Source: CAZYTM01 sp964649725
Lineage (GTDB): Bacteria > Desulfobacterota > Desulfuromonadia > Geobacterales > Geobacteraceae
NCBI GenBank assembly: GCA_964649725.1
Contig: CAZYTM010000001.1
Span: forward strand, 186,001-250,000
Direction: 5' to 3'
DNA length: 64,000 nt
Below the pieces are notes generated by a model that did no database searches, was not told the DNA's origin, and saw only the letters and a program-made list of their open reading frames with translations. Positions 17,518 to 24,637 of this stretch are shown in pieces. The position numbers and the translations under genes were made by a program. Within the stretch, counting starts at the first letter, position 1. Every line of letters starts with the position of its first letter.

Positions 17518-17561
17518 TTCACCCCCAGGTCGGGGCTAATCTGCCCTGGTCTGGGGGTGAA
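17518..17561. terminator. GC-rich hairpin between flbT and the first flagellin
   Basis: Perfect 11-bp inverted repeat 17518-17528 / 17551-17561 (arm TTCACCCCCAG), with a further inner GGGC/GCCC pairing. No T-run on either side. Together with 17713-17739 it accounts for the 380-bp non-coding stretch 17377-17756; it may stop read-through from the flagellin or act on the divergent strand. Confidence 0.45.
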
Positions 17562-17712
17562 CAGAAACTGTTTGTGACGGTATTTTGACTCTTTTTTCTG
17601 CCCATGACGACCGCTATATTTTCTGCGGGTCGCGGCAGCTGCCCGGGGTGAGGATGTCGACTGCCGCGCCCCAACATTGCGGAGACTACCGTAATTCCGG
17701 CAGCGGTTGACT

Positions 17713-17739
17713 ACGGGGGTAGCACCCTGCTACCCCCGT
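17713..17739 (-). terminator. Probable terminator hairpin of flagellin 1
   Basis: Perfect 12-bp stem (arm ACGGGGGTAGCA, loop CCC) starting 18 nt after the flagellin stop. There is no T-tract after it, so factor-independent termination is not certain; it may also protect the 3' end of the mRNA. The second flagellin has a similar hairpin at 19550-19578. Confidence 0.6.
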
Positions 17740-17756
17740 CTGCTTATATTATCGGC

Positions 17757-19160
17757 CTAACCAAACAGCTTGAGGATCGCCTGGGCTGCCTGCGATGACA
17801 GACTCAAGGCGGTTGTGCCCAGAGACTGGCGGGTCTGCAGCATCAGCATGTTGGCACCCTCTTCGTTCATGTCGGCCAGGGTCAGGTTATCGGCACCCTT
17901 CTGCAGGGTATCGATCATCCCCTGGGTGAAGTCGTTGCGGATGGTGATGATGTTCAGGTTGCTCGCCAATGATGCCGACTGCGTCCTGAGGTTCGACAGG
18001 GCGCTGTCGAGAGCGTTCATGGAAGCATCGATCTGTGCATCTGCTGCCCAACCTGCAGTGCCGGTCGCCTGGTTGAAGGTGAGTGCCGAACCTGTAGTGA
18101 AGGAGCTTGCTGCCACGACAATATACTGGTTGACAGCACCGGAGCTGGTGGTCCCGGTTACGATCGAGTAGGCTGTTGAGGCAAGCTGGGTACCGGAGAG
18201 ATAGACCGCCGTGACACTGCCGGTAGCGCTGGTAAAGGTCGCCTGATTCGTGGTAGCGTAGCTGAACTGCAACGAACCGCTCAGACCGCTGCTGCCGCCA
18301 CTGTAAGTGATAGTGACCGCGCCGGAGGCGCCGGAGAAGTCGGCCAGGGTGAAGCTGAAGCTCATCCCGGTGGTGCCGGTAACGCCGGTCTGGGTGGCGG
18401 TGGCGGTTTTGGTCAGGGTCCCGCTGAAGGTGTCGCCGGACCTGCTGAAGGTGATGGTGGCACCGGTGAAGCCGGTCGTGGCGGAGCCGGTCAGGGTCAG
18501 CTTGATCTGCTCCAGATCGGTCATGGAGAAGCCGGTCAGACCGACCACCTGGATAGTGCCGGTAGATCCGGTCAAAGCCGTGCTGGCACCGGTAGCTCCG
18601 GTCAGTACCGCAGTGGTCCCGCCGGTAATAGCATTGACTGTAAGACCGGCCTGGCCGATCTTCAGACCTTCGGCATTGCCGTAGAAGCCCTGGATGGTCA
18701 GATAAGAGCCACCTGCCTCATTGAAGAGGACGTTCAGCGAGTCGTTATTGAGGAAGTTACGCCCCTTATACCCCGAATCGCCAGCCAGCTTGGTGATCTG
18801 GTTACGCACCTCGTTGAACTGGACAGCCAGACTGGAACGGCCGGCTGCATCAGATGATCGTGCTACCTGGGCAAGACCTTTGGCCGACTCGATCAATGAA
18901 GATATGGCCGTGATACCCTTGTCGGTTGCATTGACCCCCTGGATCGCCTCTGACATTGCATCTTTCCGTACCGACAGGTCGGAAGCCCGCTGCATATGGT
19001 TCTGCGCGCCGAAGTAGTTGGTCGGATTGTCGAGGGCGGTGTTGACCTTCTTCCCGGTACTGAGCCGGTTCTGGGTCCTGTTCAAAAGAGAGGTGGTCGA
19101 TTGCAGGTTGATCAGGTTGATCCTCATCCCTGCGGTCAAGGAAATGTCATTGATAGGCAT
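17757..19160 (-). CDS. fliC: Flagellin, copy 1
   Basis: A 467-aa flagellin. The N-terminal D0/D1 region (1-165: ISLTAGMRINLINLQSTTSL, NRLSTGKKVNTALDNP) and the C-terminal region (about 395-467: NIITIRNDFTQGMIDTLQKG, LLQTRQSLGTTALSL) are conserved. The 170-390 stretch is made of Gly, Thr, Ser and Ala, with many possible O-glycosylation sites for Maf. The terminal parts are almost identical to copy 2. A FliA promoter, long leader and strong AAAAGGAG ribosome site lie upstream. Fold and termini are closest to the FlaF/FlbT-dependent flagellin class. Confidence 0.95.
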   Translation of the reverse strand: MPINDISLTAGMRINLINLQSTTSLLNRTQNRLSTGKKVNTALDNPTNYFGAQNHMQRASDLSVRKDAMSEAIQGVNATDKGITAISSLIESAKGLAQVARSSDAAGRSSLAVQFNEVRNQITKLAGDSGYKGRNFLNNDSLNVLFNEAGGSYLTIQGFYGNAEGLKIGQAGLTVNAITGGTTAVLTGATGASTALTGSTGTIQVVGLTGFSMTDLEQIKLTLTGSATTGFTGATITFSRSGDTFSGTLTKTATATQTGVTGTTGMSFSFTLADFSGASGAVTITYSGGSSGLSGSLQFSYATTNQATFTSATGSVTAVYLSGTQLASTAYSIVTGTTSSGAVNQYIVVAASSFTTGSALTFNQATGTAGWAADAQIDASMNALDSALSNLRTQSASLASNLNIITIRNDFTQGMIDTLQKGADNLTLADMNEEGANMLMLQTRQSLGTTALSLSSQAAQAILKLFG

Positions 19161-19187
19161 GGTCTATTCTCCTTTTCTAGGGTTACG

Positions 19188-19203
19188 CCGGCATTCTTGC
19201 CGG
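19188..19203 (-). promoter_or_regulatory. Leader hairpin before flagellin 1 ribosome site
   Basis: CCGGCA-loop-TGCCGG (6-bp stem, 4-nt loop) 27 nt upstream of the start codon. The same hairpin and the following CTAGAAAAGGAG stretch occur before flagellin 2. A candidate site for FlbT or CsrA control of translation (inference). Confidence 0.5.
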
Positions 19204-19306
19204 TCGTGTTGCTGGCCGCCTTCTACGGCCCAATCTCAATCTCTCCCAAGAGCGCCTGGCTGACAGACCCCCTTTCGCGGCTGACTTCTCCCGGGATTTA
19301 ATAATG

Positions 19307-19333
19307 TTTTCGGCATATTCCCAGAAACCTTTA
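19307..19333 (-). promoter_or_regulatory. FliA (sigma-28) promoter of flagellin 1
   Basis: On the - strand: TAAA-N15-GCCGAAAA, 7 of 8 bases of the consensus -10 GCCGATAA at the standard spacing. The implied leader is about 140 nt. FliA itself is encoded at 33359-34111. Confidence 0.8.
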
Positions 19334-19370
19334 ATTAAATTTATATTTCGTGTAAACCCTTATAACAAGC

Positions 19371-19417
19371 GAACCGCCGCCATATCTGCTTTATAAATGC
19401 AGATATGACGGCGGTTC
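19371..19417. repeat. 19-bp inverted repeat between the two flagellins
   Basis: Arms 19371-19389 and 19399-19417, one mismatch, 9-nt AT-rich loop. It lies behind the flagellin 1 promoter on the side of flagellin 2, and could isolate the two transcription units. The rest of the 434-bp gap 19161-19594 holds the flagellin 1 leader and promoter and the flagellin 2 terminator. Confidence 0.6.
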
Positions 19418-19549
19418 TTACTGCCAGCCGGCCATAAATGACCGGGTTATGGAGGTCCACGTGACAACGACTCTGAATATGCCGTCGGTGGTCCTCGTCC
19501 GATTGCCAGTGGAGCCCCTCCGGTAACCGCCTGCGAAGGAGCCGATGAT

Positions 19550-19578
19550 GGCGGGGATAGCGCTACGCTACCCCCGCC
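19550..19578 (-). terminator. Probable terminator hairpin of flagellin 2
   Basis: 13-bp stem with one mismatch (arm GGCGGGGATAGCG, loop CTA) 17 nt after the stop codon; related in shape to the hairpin behind flagellin 1. No clear T-tract. Confidence 0.55.
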
Positions 19579-19594
19579 GGCCGACGCTATTGGA

Positions 19595-20995
19595 CTAAAA
19601 TAATTTGAGGATTGCTTGCGCTGCCTGAGACGACAGACTCAGGGCAGTGGTGCCCAGAGACTGGCGGGTCTGCAGCATAAGCATGTTAGCACCCTCTTCG
19701 TTCATATCTGCCAGGGTCAGGTTATCGGCACCCTTCTGCAGGGTATCGATCATCCCCTGGGTGAAGTCGTTCCGGATGGTGATGATGTTCAGGTTGCTTG
19801 CCAGTGATGCCGACTGCGTCCTTAGAGTCGACAGAGCGCTGTCCAGGCCGTCCATGGAAGCATCGATCTGGGTATCAGTCGCCCACCCTGCAGTACCGGT
19901 CGCCTGGTTGAAGGTGAGTACCGAACCGGTGGTGTAGGCGCTCGACGCCAGAACGATATATTCGTTTACTGCACCAGAGCTGTTGGTCCCGGTGACGATC
20001 GAGTAGGATGTGGAGGCAAGCTCGGTGCCGGAGAGATAGACCGCCGTGACACTGCCGGTGGAGCTGGCAAAGGTCGCCTGGTTGATGGTTGAGTAGCTGA
20101 ACTGCAACGTGCCGCTCAGACCGGTGCTGCCGCCGCTGTAAGTGATGGTGACCGCGCCGGAGGCGCCGGAGAAGTCGGCCAGGGTGAAGCTGAAACTCAT
20201 CCCGGTGGTGCCGGTGACGCCGGTCTGGGTGGCGGTGGCGGTTTTGGTCAGGGTCCCGCTGAAGGTATCGCCGGAGCGGCTGAAGGTGATGGTGGCACCG
20301 GTGAAGCCGGTCGTGGCAGCGCCGGTCAGGGTCAGCTTGATCGACGCCAGGTCGGTCAGGGAGAAACCGGTCAGACCGACCACCTGGATAGTGCCGGTGG
20401 TACCGGTGATTGCTGTACTCGTTCCGGTGGCGCCGGTCAATTGGGCAGTCGTCCCGCCGGTCAGGGTGTTGACCGTCAGACCGGCCTGGCCTACCTTGAG
20501 CCCTTCGGCATTGCCGTAGAAACCCTGGATGGTCAGATAGGAGCCGCCGGTCTCGTTGAAGAGGACGTTCAGCGAGTCGTTGCTGAGGAAGTTACGCCCT
20601 TTGTACCCCGAATCGCCGGCCAGCTTGGTTACCTGGCTTCTCACCTCGTTGAACTGCGCAGCCAGACTGGCCCGTCCGGCAGCATCGGCTGAACGTGCCA
20701 CCTGGGCAAGACCTTTGGCCGACTCGATCAATGAGGATATGGCGCTGATACCTTTGTCAGTTGCCTGCACCCCCTGGATCGCCTCTGACATGGCATCTTT
20801 CCGTACCGACAGGTCGGAAGCACGCTGCATATGGTTCTGCGCGCCGAAGTAGTTGGTCGGATTGTCGAGAGCGGTGTTGACCTTCTTCCCGGTACTCAGC
20901 CGGTTCTGGGTCCTGTTCAACAGAGAGGTGGTCGATTGCAGGTTGATCAGGTTGATCCTCATTCCTGCGGTCAAGGAAATGTCATTGATAGGCAT
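19595..20995 (-). CDS. fliC: Flagellin, copy 2
   Basis: A 466-aa paralogue of the flagellin downstream, with the same start MPINDISLTAGMRINLINL and end AAQAILKLF. Differences cluster in residues 185-225 and 300-375, while a long middle block (TGFTGATITFSRSGDTFSG and on) is identical, which suggests recent duplication with gene conversion. The centre is rich in Thr, Ser and Gly, again fitting O-glycosylation by Maf. Preceded by AAAAGGAG, the shared leader hairpin and a FliA promoter. Confidence 0.95.
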   Translation of the reverse strand: MPINDISLTAGMRINLINLQSTTSLLNRTQNRLSTGKKVNTALDNPTNYFGAQNHMQRASDLSVRKDAMSEAIQGVQATDKGISAISSLIESAKGLAQVARSADAAGRASLAAQFNEVRSQVTKLAGDSGYKGRNFLSNDSLNVLFNETGGSYLTIQGFYGNAEGLKVGQAGLTVNTLTGGTTAQLTGATGTSTAITGTTGTIQVVGLTGFSLTDLASIKLTLTGAATTGFTGATITFSRSGDTFSGTLTKTATATQTGVTGTTGMSFSFTLADFSGASGAVTITYSGGSTGLSGTLQFSYSTINQATFASSTGSVTAVYLSGTELASTSYSIVTGTNSSGAVNEYIVLASSAYTTGSVLTFNQATGTAGWATDTQIDASMDGLDSALSTLRTQSASLASNLNIITIRNDFTQGMIDTLQKGADNLTLADMNEEGANMLMLQTRQSLGTTALSLSSQAAQAILKLF

Positions 20996-21022
20996 AGTCT
21001 ATTCTCCTTTTCTAGGGTCAAG

Positions 21023-21038
21023 CCGGCATTCTTGCCGG
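21023..21038 (-). promoter_or_regulatory. Leader hairpin before flagellin 2 ribosome site
   Basis: Same CCGGCA/TGCCGG hairpin with TTCT loop (+ strand reading) and the same distance to the start codon as at flagellin 1, although much of the remaining leader has diverged. Confidence 0.5.
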
Positions 21039-21144
21039 TCTCCCTGCGGGTAGCATACTGCGCCCCGCTACAAAACAAGCTTCGGAACGCCCTTCGGTTT
21101 CAATCCCCCTTTCCAGGCTGGTTTGCTCCGCGGTGTCAATATTT

Positions 21145-21171
21145 TGTTCGGTTTATTTCAGGAAACCTTTA
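21145..21171 (-). promoter_or_regulatory. FliA (sigma-28) promoter of flagellin 2
   Basis: On the - strand: TAAA-N15-ACCGAACA, 5-6 of 8 at the -10 with the CCGA core kept and exact spacing. Weaker than the promoter of flagellin 1; predicted leader about 143 nt, almost the same length. Confidence 0.7.
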
Positions 21172-21298
21172 GCTTTTTTTGTCAAATATTTGGCTCAAGC
21201 AGTCATGATTTTAACAATTTTTCTTAACCAGTTGATAATATTGATTATATTTTAATTTTTAGAGAAGGGGCCGAACGGATTTAAATGGTAAAATCGGG

Positions 21299-21314
21299 TG
21301 GCAGAATAATTGCA
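21299..21314 (+). promoter_or_regulatory. Sigma-54 promoter of the PilZ gene
   Basis: TGGCAG-N5-TTGCA, consensus except the last base of the -24 box, about 100 bp before the PilZ start codon. The only + strand sigma-54 site found in the flagellar part. Confidence 0.7.
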
Positions 21315-21411
21315 ATTCAATAATTTGTAGGTTTTTTTGACACTTGACTGCAAATCGATCCCTGTGCGGCAATCAGTGCGTAAAGCCTGAATATTCCGGA
21401 GAGTCATGCCG

Positions 21412-22206
21412 ATGGAAGGTGCCCCGTCCCAGTACGAAAAATATTTCCAGGTCGACCAGCAGGTCAAGGTAACACTCCACCTGGCTGACAACTTAAGCCA
21501 TGACCAGCAGGCCTCGATAAAAGCGATCAGTGGTGACGAACTATCGCTCGACTTCTTCGGCACCGGCATCCCAATGCAGTTCACCCTTGTACCTGGAAGC
21601 AGAGTGGCGCTCTTCAGCAATGAGACCTGGGCGCTCTGCCGCTGCGAAGGGGTCGTGCTGCAGCAGCGGTCAGCCAGGGAACTGCAGCTGAAAATGGTCG
21701 GTAACGTTGAAGTTCAGCAGAGGCGCGACTATTTCCGCCACGAGGTACATATTCCGCTCATCTACAGCGTACCTGAACAGCAGGAACTGGTTATGGAGAA
21801 GGAGTGGCAGCGACTGCGGAAACAGCTGGCCGAGCAGACGCCGTTGCTGGTACCGTGCGAAAATGGCTACAAAGCGGTGAAATGGGAGGGGAATCTGGAG
21901 CTTCTGCCGCAGCGGGTCAATCTGAGCGGCGGCGGGATCCGTTACAAGCTTCGGGAAGAGCTGGCGAGCGGCACCATGGTATTGTTGCAGCTCTTTTTAC
22001 CATTGGCACCGTCACGGGTGATCTGCGCAGTGGCAACAGTGCTCCGAAGTACCGAGATCGTCCTCAGCTTCGACAAGTATACTTACTACACCACTGCCAT
22101 GAAATTCACCCACCTTGACGGAAAAGACCGGGAGGCGATTATCGCCTACCTCTTTAATGAACAGCGCAATTCACTTCTCGCCAGGATGGAGAAAAAAGCG
22201 AGTTAG
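21412..22206 (+). CDS. PilZ-domain c-di-GMP effector (YcgR-like)
   Basis: A 264-aa protein. The N-terminal 1-100 resembles a YcgR/PilZN flagellar-brake domain; the C-terminal PilZ domain has the c-di-GMP motifs RRDYFR near residue 106 (QQRRDYFRHEVHIPL) and NLSGGGI near 172. Between the two motif halves lies a charged insertion of about 40 residues. It is placed next to the stator genes and driven by sigma-54, so it probably slows or tunes the motor when c-di-GMP is high. I prefer ATG 21412, 8 nt from GGAGAG, over ATG 21406, which is 2 nt from it. Confidence 0.8.
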   Translation: MEGAPSQYEKYFQVDQQVKVTLHLADNLSHDQQASIKAISGDELSLDFFGTGIPMQFTLVPGSRVALFSNETWALCRCEGVVLQQRSARELQLKMVGNVEVQQRRDYFRHEVHIPLIYSVPEQQELVMEKEWQRLRKQLAEQTPLLVPCENGYKAVKWEGNLELLPQRVNLSGGGIRYKLREELASGTMVLLQLFLPLAPSRVICAVATVLRSTEIVLSFDKYTYYTTAMKFTHLDGKDREAIIAYLFNEQRNSLLARMEKKAS

Positions 22207-22281
22207 GATAGCGCGAAAGATCTCCGCTACCAACCCCCGTTGCAAGCTTAAAGATGAGCACCCTGAGGAATGCTGCAGATA

Positions 22282-23115
22282 TTATGGTATGCCAGCCGGA
22301 GGGGGGTTCGCCTTGCCGACCGGTTGCGGTTCGCTCCGCTCGTTTTCCGCCGCCAGGAGGACGATATCTACCCGCCGGTTCTTGCGCCTCCCTGCTTCGC
22401 TGTCGTTGTCAGCCACTGGCCGGTGCTCGCCGTAACCTGTGGCAGATATCTTGTCCGGCTCGAACTCATAGTAATCGACCAGGTAATGGACGACATTGGT
22501 CGCCCTGGCAGTGGAGAGCTCCCAGTTGGAGTGGAACTGGGCCGAATGGATCGGCACATTGTCGGTATGCCCTTCGATGCGGAACGGATTGGAAAAGCTG
22601 CTGAGCGATTCGGCTATCTTGGCCAGCAGCTGGTAGGAATCCTTCTGCACCGTAGCGCTGCCGGAATCGAAGAAACCGGCCTCCTTCAGGCTCACCACCA
22701 GACCGCGCCGGTTGATCTCGACGCTCACCTTGTCCTGTGCTTTCTTTTGCAGCAGATAGGCATCGATCGATGTCTTGACATCGCGGAAATCCTTCTCCCC
22801 CCCTTTAGTCCGTTCCTTGCCACCCTTCCCCGGCGCGCGCGTCCGGGGGCCGACCCGGACCGCTTCCGGCCGCAGAGAGGGGATCACCTGCAGATTGCCG
22901 CTATCGATCACCACCGGTTTATCCCCCATGCTGGTCTTGCTGTAGCCGAAAGACTCCCGCAATGAGGCCATCACCTGTTCGACCTTCTTCTTGTCAGTCT
23001 GGGACATGGCATAGAGGGTGACAAAGACGGCAAAGAGGAGGGTGATGAAGTCGGCATAGGAGACCAGCCAACGTTCATGATTCGGCTCCTTCTCATGTTT
23101 TTTCTTCTTTGCCAT
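22282..23115 (-). CDS. motB: MotB-type flagellar stator protein (OmpA/MotB family)
   Basis: A 277-aa protein with a basic cytoplasmic start (MAKKKKHEKEPNHERW), one membrane helix carrying the ion-binding aspartate (VSYADFITLLFAVFVTLYAMS), a linker rich in K, G and E, and a C-terminal OmpA-like peptidoglycan-binding domain (IEGHTDNVPI, NWELSTARA, NRRVDIVLL). Anchors the stator to the cell wall. It follows motA by 8 bp. The coupling ion (proton or sodium) cannot be read safely from the helix. Confidence 0.9.
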   Translation of the reverse strand: MAKKKKHEKEPNHERWLVSYADFITLLFAVFVTLYAMSQTDKKKVEQVMASLRESFGYSKTSMGDKPVVIDSGNLQVIPSLRPEAVRVGPRTRAPGKGGKERTKGGEKDFRDVKTSIDAYLLQKKAQDKVSVEINRRGLVVSLKEAGFFDSGSATVQKDSYQLLAKIAESLSSFSNPFRIEGHTDNVPIHSAQFHSNWELSTARATNVVHYLVDYYEFEPDKISATGYGEHRPVADNDSEAGRRKNRRVDIVLLAAENERSEPQPVGKANPPPAGIP

Positions 23116-23123
23116 GACTCCCC

Positions 23124-23885
23124 TTATTTCTTTTCCGGGCCATGATCTGGGATGAACGCCCGTAACTTCTGTTCGATGAAGTGTGGATTCTCGCCGTTCT
23201 GGATGGCGATCAGCCCTTCGACGATCATATTGCGCCGCAGCAGTTCGTCCTTGATCCGGTGCTTCAGCTTGGTGCCGATCGGGAGACAGGCGAGATTAGC
23301 GGTCATCAGGCCGTAGATCGTGGCGACAAAGGCGACCGCGATACCGGCACCGAGTTTCGAGGTGTCAGAGAGATTGCTCATGACCACTATCAGCCCGAGC
23401 ACTGCGCCGATGATGCCGATGGTCGGCGCATAGCCGCCGGCTGCTTCGAAAAACTCGGCACTCACCTTTTCGTGCTCCTCATACGATTCGATCTCTATCT
23501 CCATCGCCTCGCGCAGCTTCTGCGGATCGATACCATCGACCACCAGCGATATCCCCTTCTTGGTAAACGGGTCTTTGATGCTCTGCGCCTCCTGCTCCAG
23601 CGAGATGAGGCCGTTGCGGCGCGCCTTGGCGGCATAGCCGATCATGTCCTTGATGATCCCCTCCGGCTTCTCCTTTGGCATCAGAAAAGCCTTGGTGATA
23701 TCCTTGAAGGCCTTGATTACCGCCGGCAGCGGAAAACTGACGAAAGCCGCGCCAAAAGTCCCCCCCAGCACGATCATAGCGGCAGTCGGCTGTATCAGGG
23801 CCTTGAGGTTCAGCCCCTCCAGCACCGCACCGCCAATAATGGCACCGAACCCCATCAGCAAGCCTATGATCGTTGCGAGATCCAT
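23124..23885 (-). CDS. motA: MotA-type flagellar stator protein
   Basis: A 253-aa four-helix membrane protein of the MotA/PomA family: MDLATIIGLLMGFGAIIGG, a cytoplasmic loop with charged residues meeting FliG, then APTIGIIGAVLGLIVVM and GLMTANLACLPIGTKLK. It forms the ion channel with MotB. Lies between flbD and motB with gaps of 25 and 8 bp, so the three are probably one transcript. Confidence 0.92.
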   Translation of the reverse strand: MDLATIIGLLMGFGAIIGGAVLEGLNLKALIQPTAAMIVLGGTFGAAFVSFPLPAVIKAFKDITKAFLMPKEKPEGIIKDMIGYAAKARRNGLISLEQEAQSIKDPFTKKGISLVVDGIDPQKLREAMEIEIESYEEHEKVSAEFFEAAGGYAPTIGIIGAVLGLIVVMSNLSDTSKLGAGIAVAFVATIYGLMTANLACLPIGTKLKHRIKDELLRRNMIVEGLIAIQNGENPHFIEQKLRAFIPDHGPEKK

Positions 23886-23910
23886 AGTCGGTCAGTCACT
23901 CCAGGTTGAA

Positions 23911-24183
23911 TTAGTCCTGCTCACGGTCCAGCCGGCAGAAGGGGCGATAAGTCTCCCCCCTTTGCCGCTGCAGATATTTGCGTGGCTCTGCATTCCTCGC
24001 CCGGCGCAGGATGCGAGCCTGCAATTGGACCATCCGGGCGATGATCACCCGGGCTGGTTCCAAAACCAGATAGCGGTTGCCGTTCATCAGGGTGATATGG
24101 GTGTCGGGGCGCTCCTCGACAATCTCGATAAGTTCCGGATTGAGAAAGAGTTCACTCCCGTCCAGCCTGGTAAGTTTTATCAT
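23911..24183 (-). CDS. flbD: FlbD family flagellar protein
   Basis: A 90-aa protein; residues 1-55 match the short FlbD/SwrD family (MIKLTRLDGSELFLNPELIEIVEE, then NGNRYLV). The longer upstream reading has a cysteine-rich non-homologous start, so ATG 24183 is chosen. The C-terminal 35 residues are basic and absent from typical family members. In Bacillus the homologue SwrD raises flagellar motor torque; placement directly before motA-motB agrees. It is not the Caulobacter sigma-54 activator that shares the name FlbD. Confidence 0.8.
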   Translation of the reverse strand: MIKLTRLDGSELFLNPELIEIVEERPDTHITLMNGNRYLVLEPARVIIARMVQLQARILRRARNAEPRKYLQRQRGETYRPFCRLDREQD

Positions 24184-24372
24184 GGCGCACCTGCAGCAAG
24201 AGAATCTGGTCCTGAAACTCATTTCGGCGCTACAGGGCAAATCTTGAGGAGAATTTGCTGCCAGACATCTGCATCTGCCTGGCAGAACCGGACGTGGCAA
24301 GGATAGATAGCTGCGTTGAGGGGCGCAACAGGGTATGGTGCTCTGGCAAATTAAATCAAAGAAGCAGGAAGG

Positions 24373-24389
24373 GGCCGCATCATGCGGCC
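24373..24389 (-). terminator. Hairpin behind csrA
   Basis: GGCCGC-5 nt-GCGGCC stem beginning 7 nt after the csrA stop, followed on the - strand by a loosely T-rich stretch. Likely terminator of the long flg operon. The rest of the gap to flbD shows no clear promoter. Confidence 0.5.
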
Positions 24390-24395
24390 ATTCCC

Positions 24396-24557
24396 CTAAT
24401 CCCGTGGGATTTTTGCGATGTTCTCTCTGAGGATGTTGATACTCTCCGGTGCTTCGATACCGATACGGACCTGTCCCCCCTTGACCTCGAGGACCTTGAC
24501 GCGGATATTATCGCCGATAAGGATCGTTTCGCCGACTTTTCTGGTTAACACAAGCAT
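24396..24557 (-). CDS. csrA: CsrA/RsmA carbon storage regulator
   Basis: A 53-aa CsrA: MLVLTRKVGETILIGDNIRV, then VLEVKGGQVRIGIEAP, and the RNA-contact arginine in the ILREN segment. It is shorter at the C-terminus than the usual 60-70 residues. It binds GGA motifs in mRNA leaders. It lies 80 bp after flgL. In many bacteria fliW accompanies csrA here and sequesters it; fliW is not present. ATG 24557 follows GGGAGG; longer readings have no homology. Confidence 0.9.
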   Translation of the reverse strand: MLVLTRKVGETILIGDNIRVKVLEVKGGQVRIGIEAPESINILRENIAKIPRD

Positions 24558-24637
24558 GGTAAGCCTCCCTGTAGTGTAGTAGATCTGAACTCCATGGCTC
24601 TTTCGACTCCTGCTGCTGAATTCTGTTGCCAAACAGC

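Noticed and set aside
23911..24183. fliW or the Caulobacter-type activator FlbD
   Set aside because: The short protein matches the SwrD-like FlbD family before motA, not FliW or a sigma-54 activator with an AAA+ domain.
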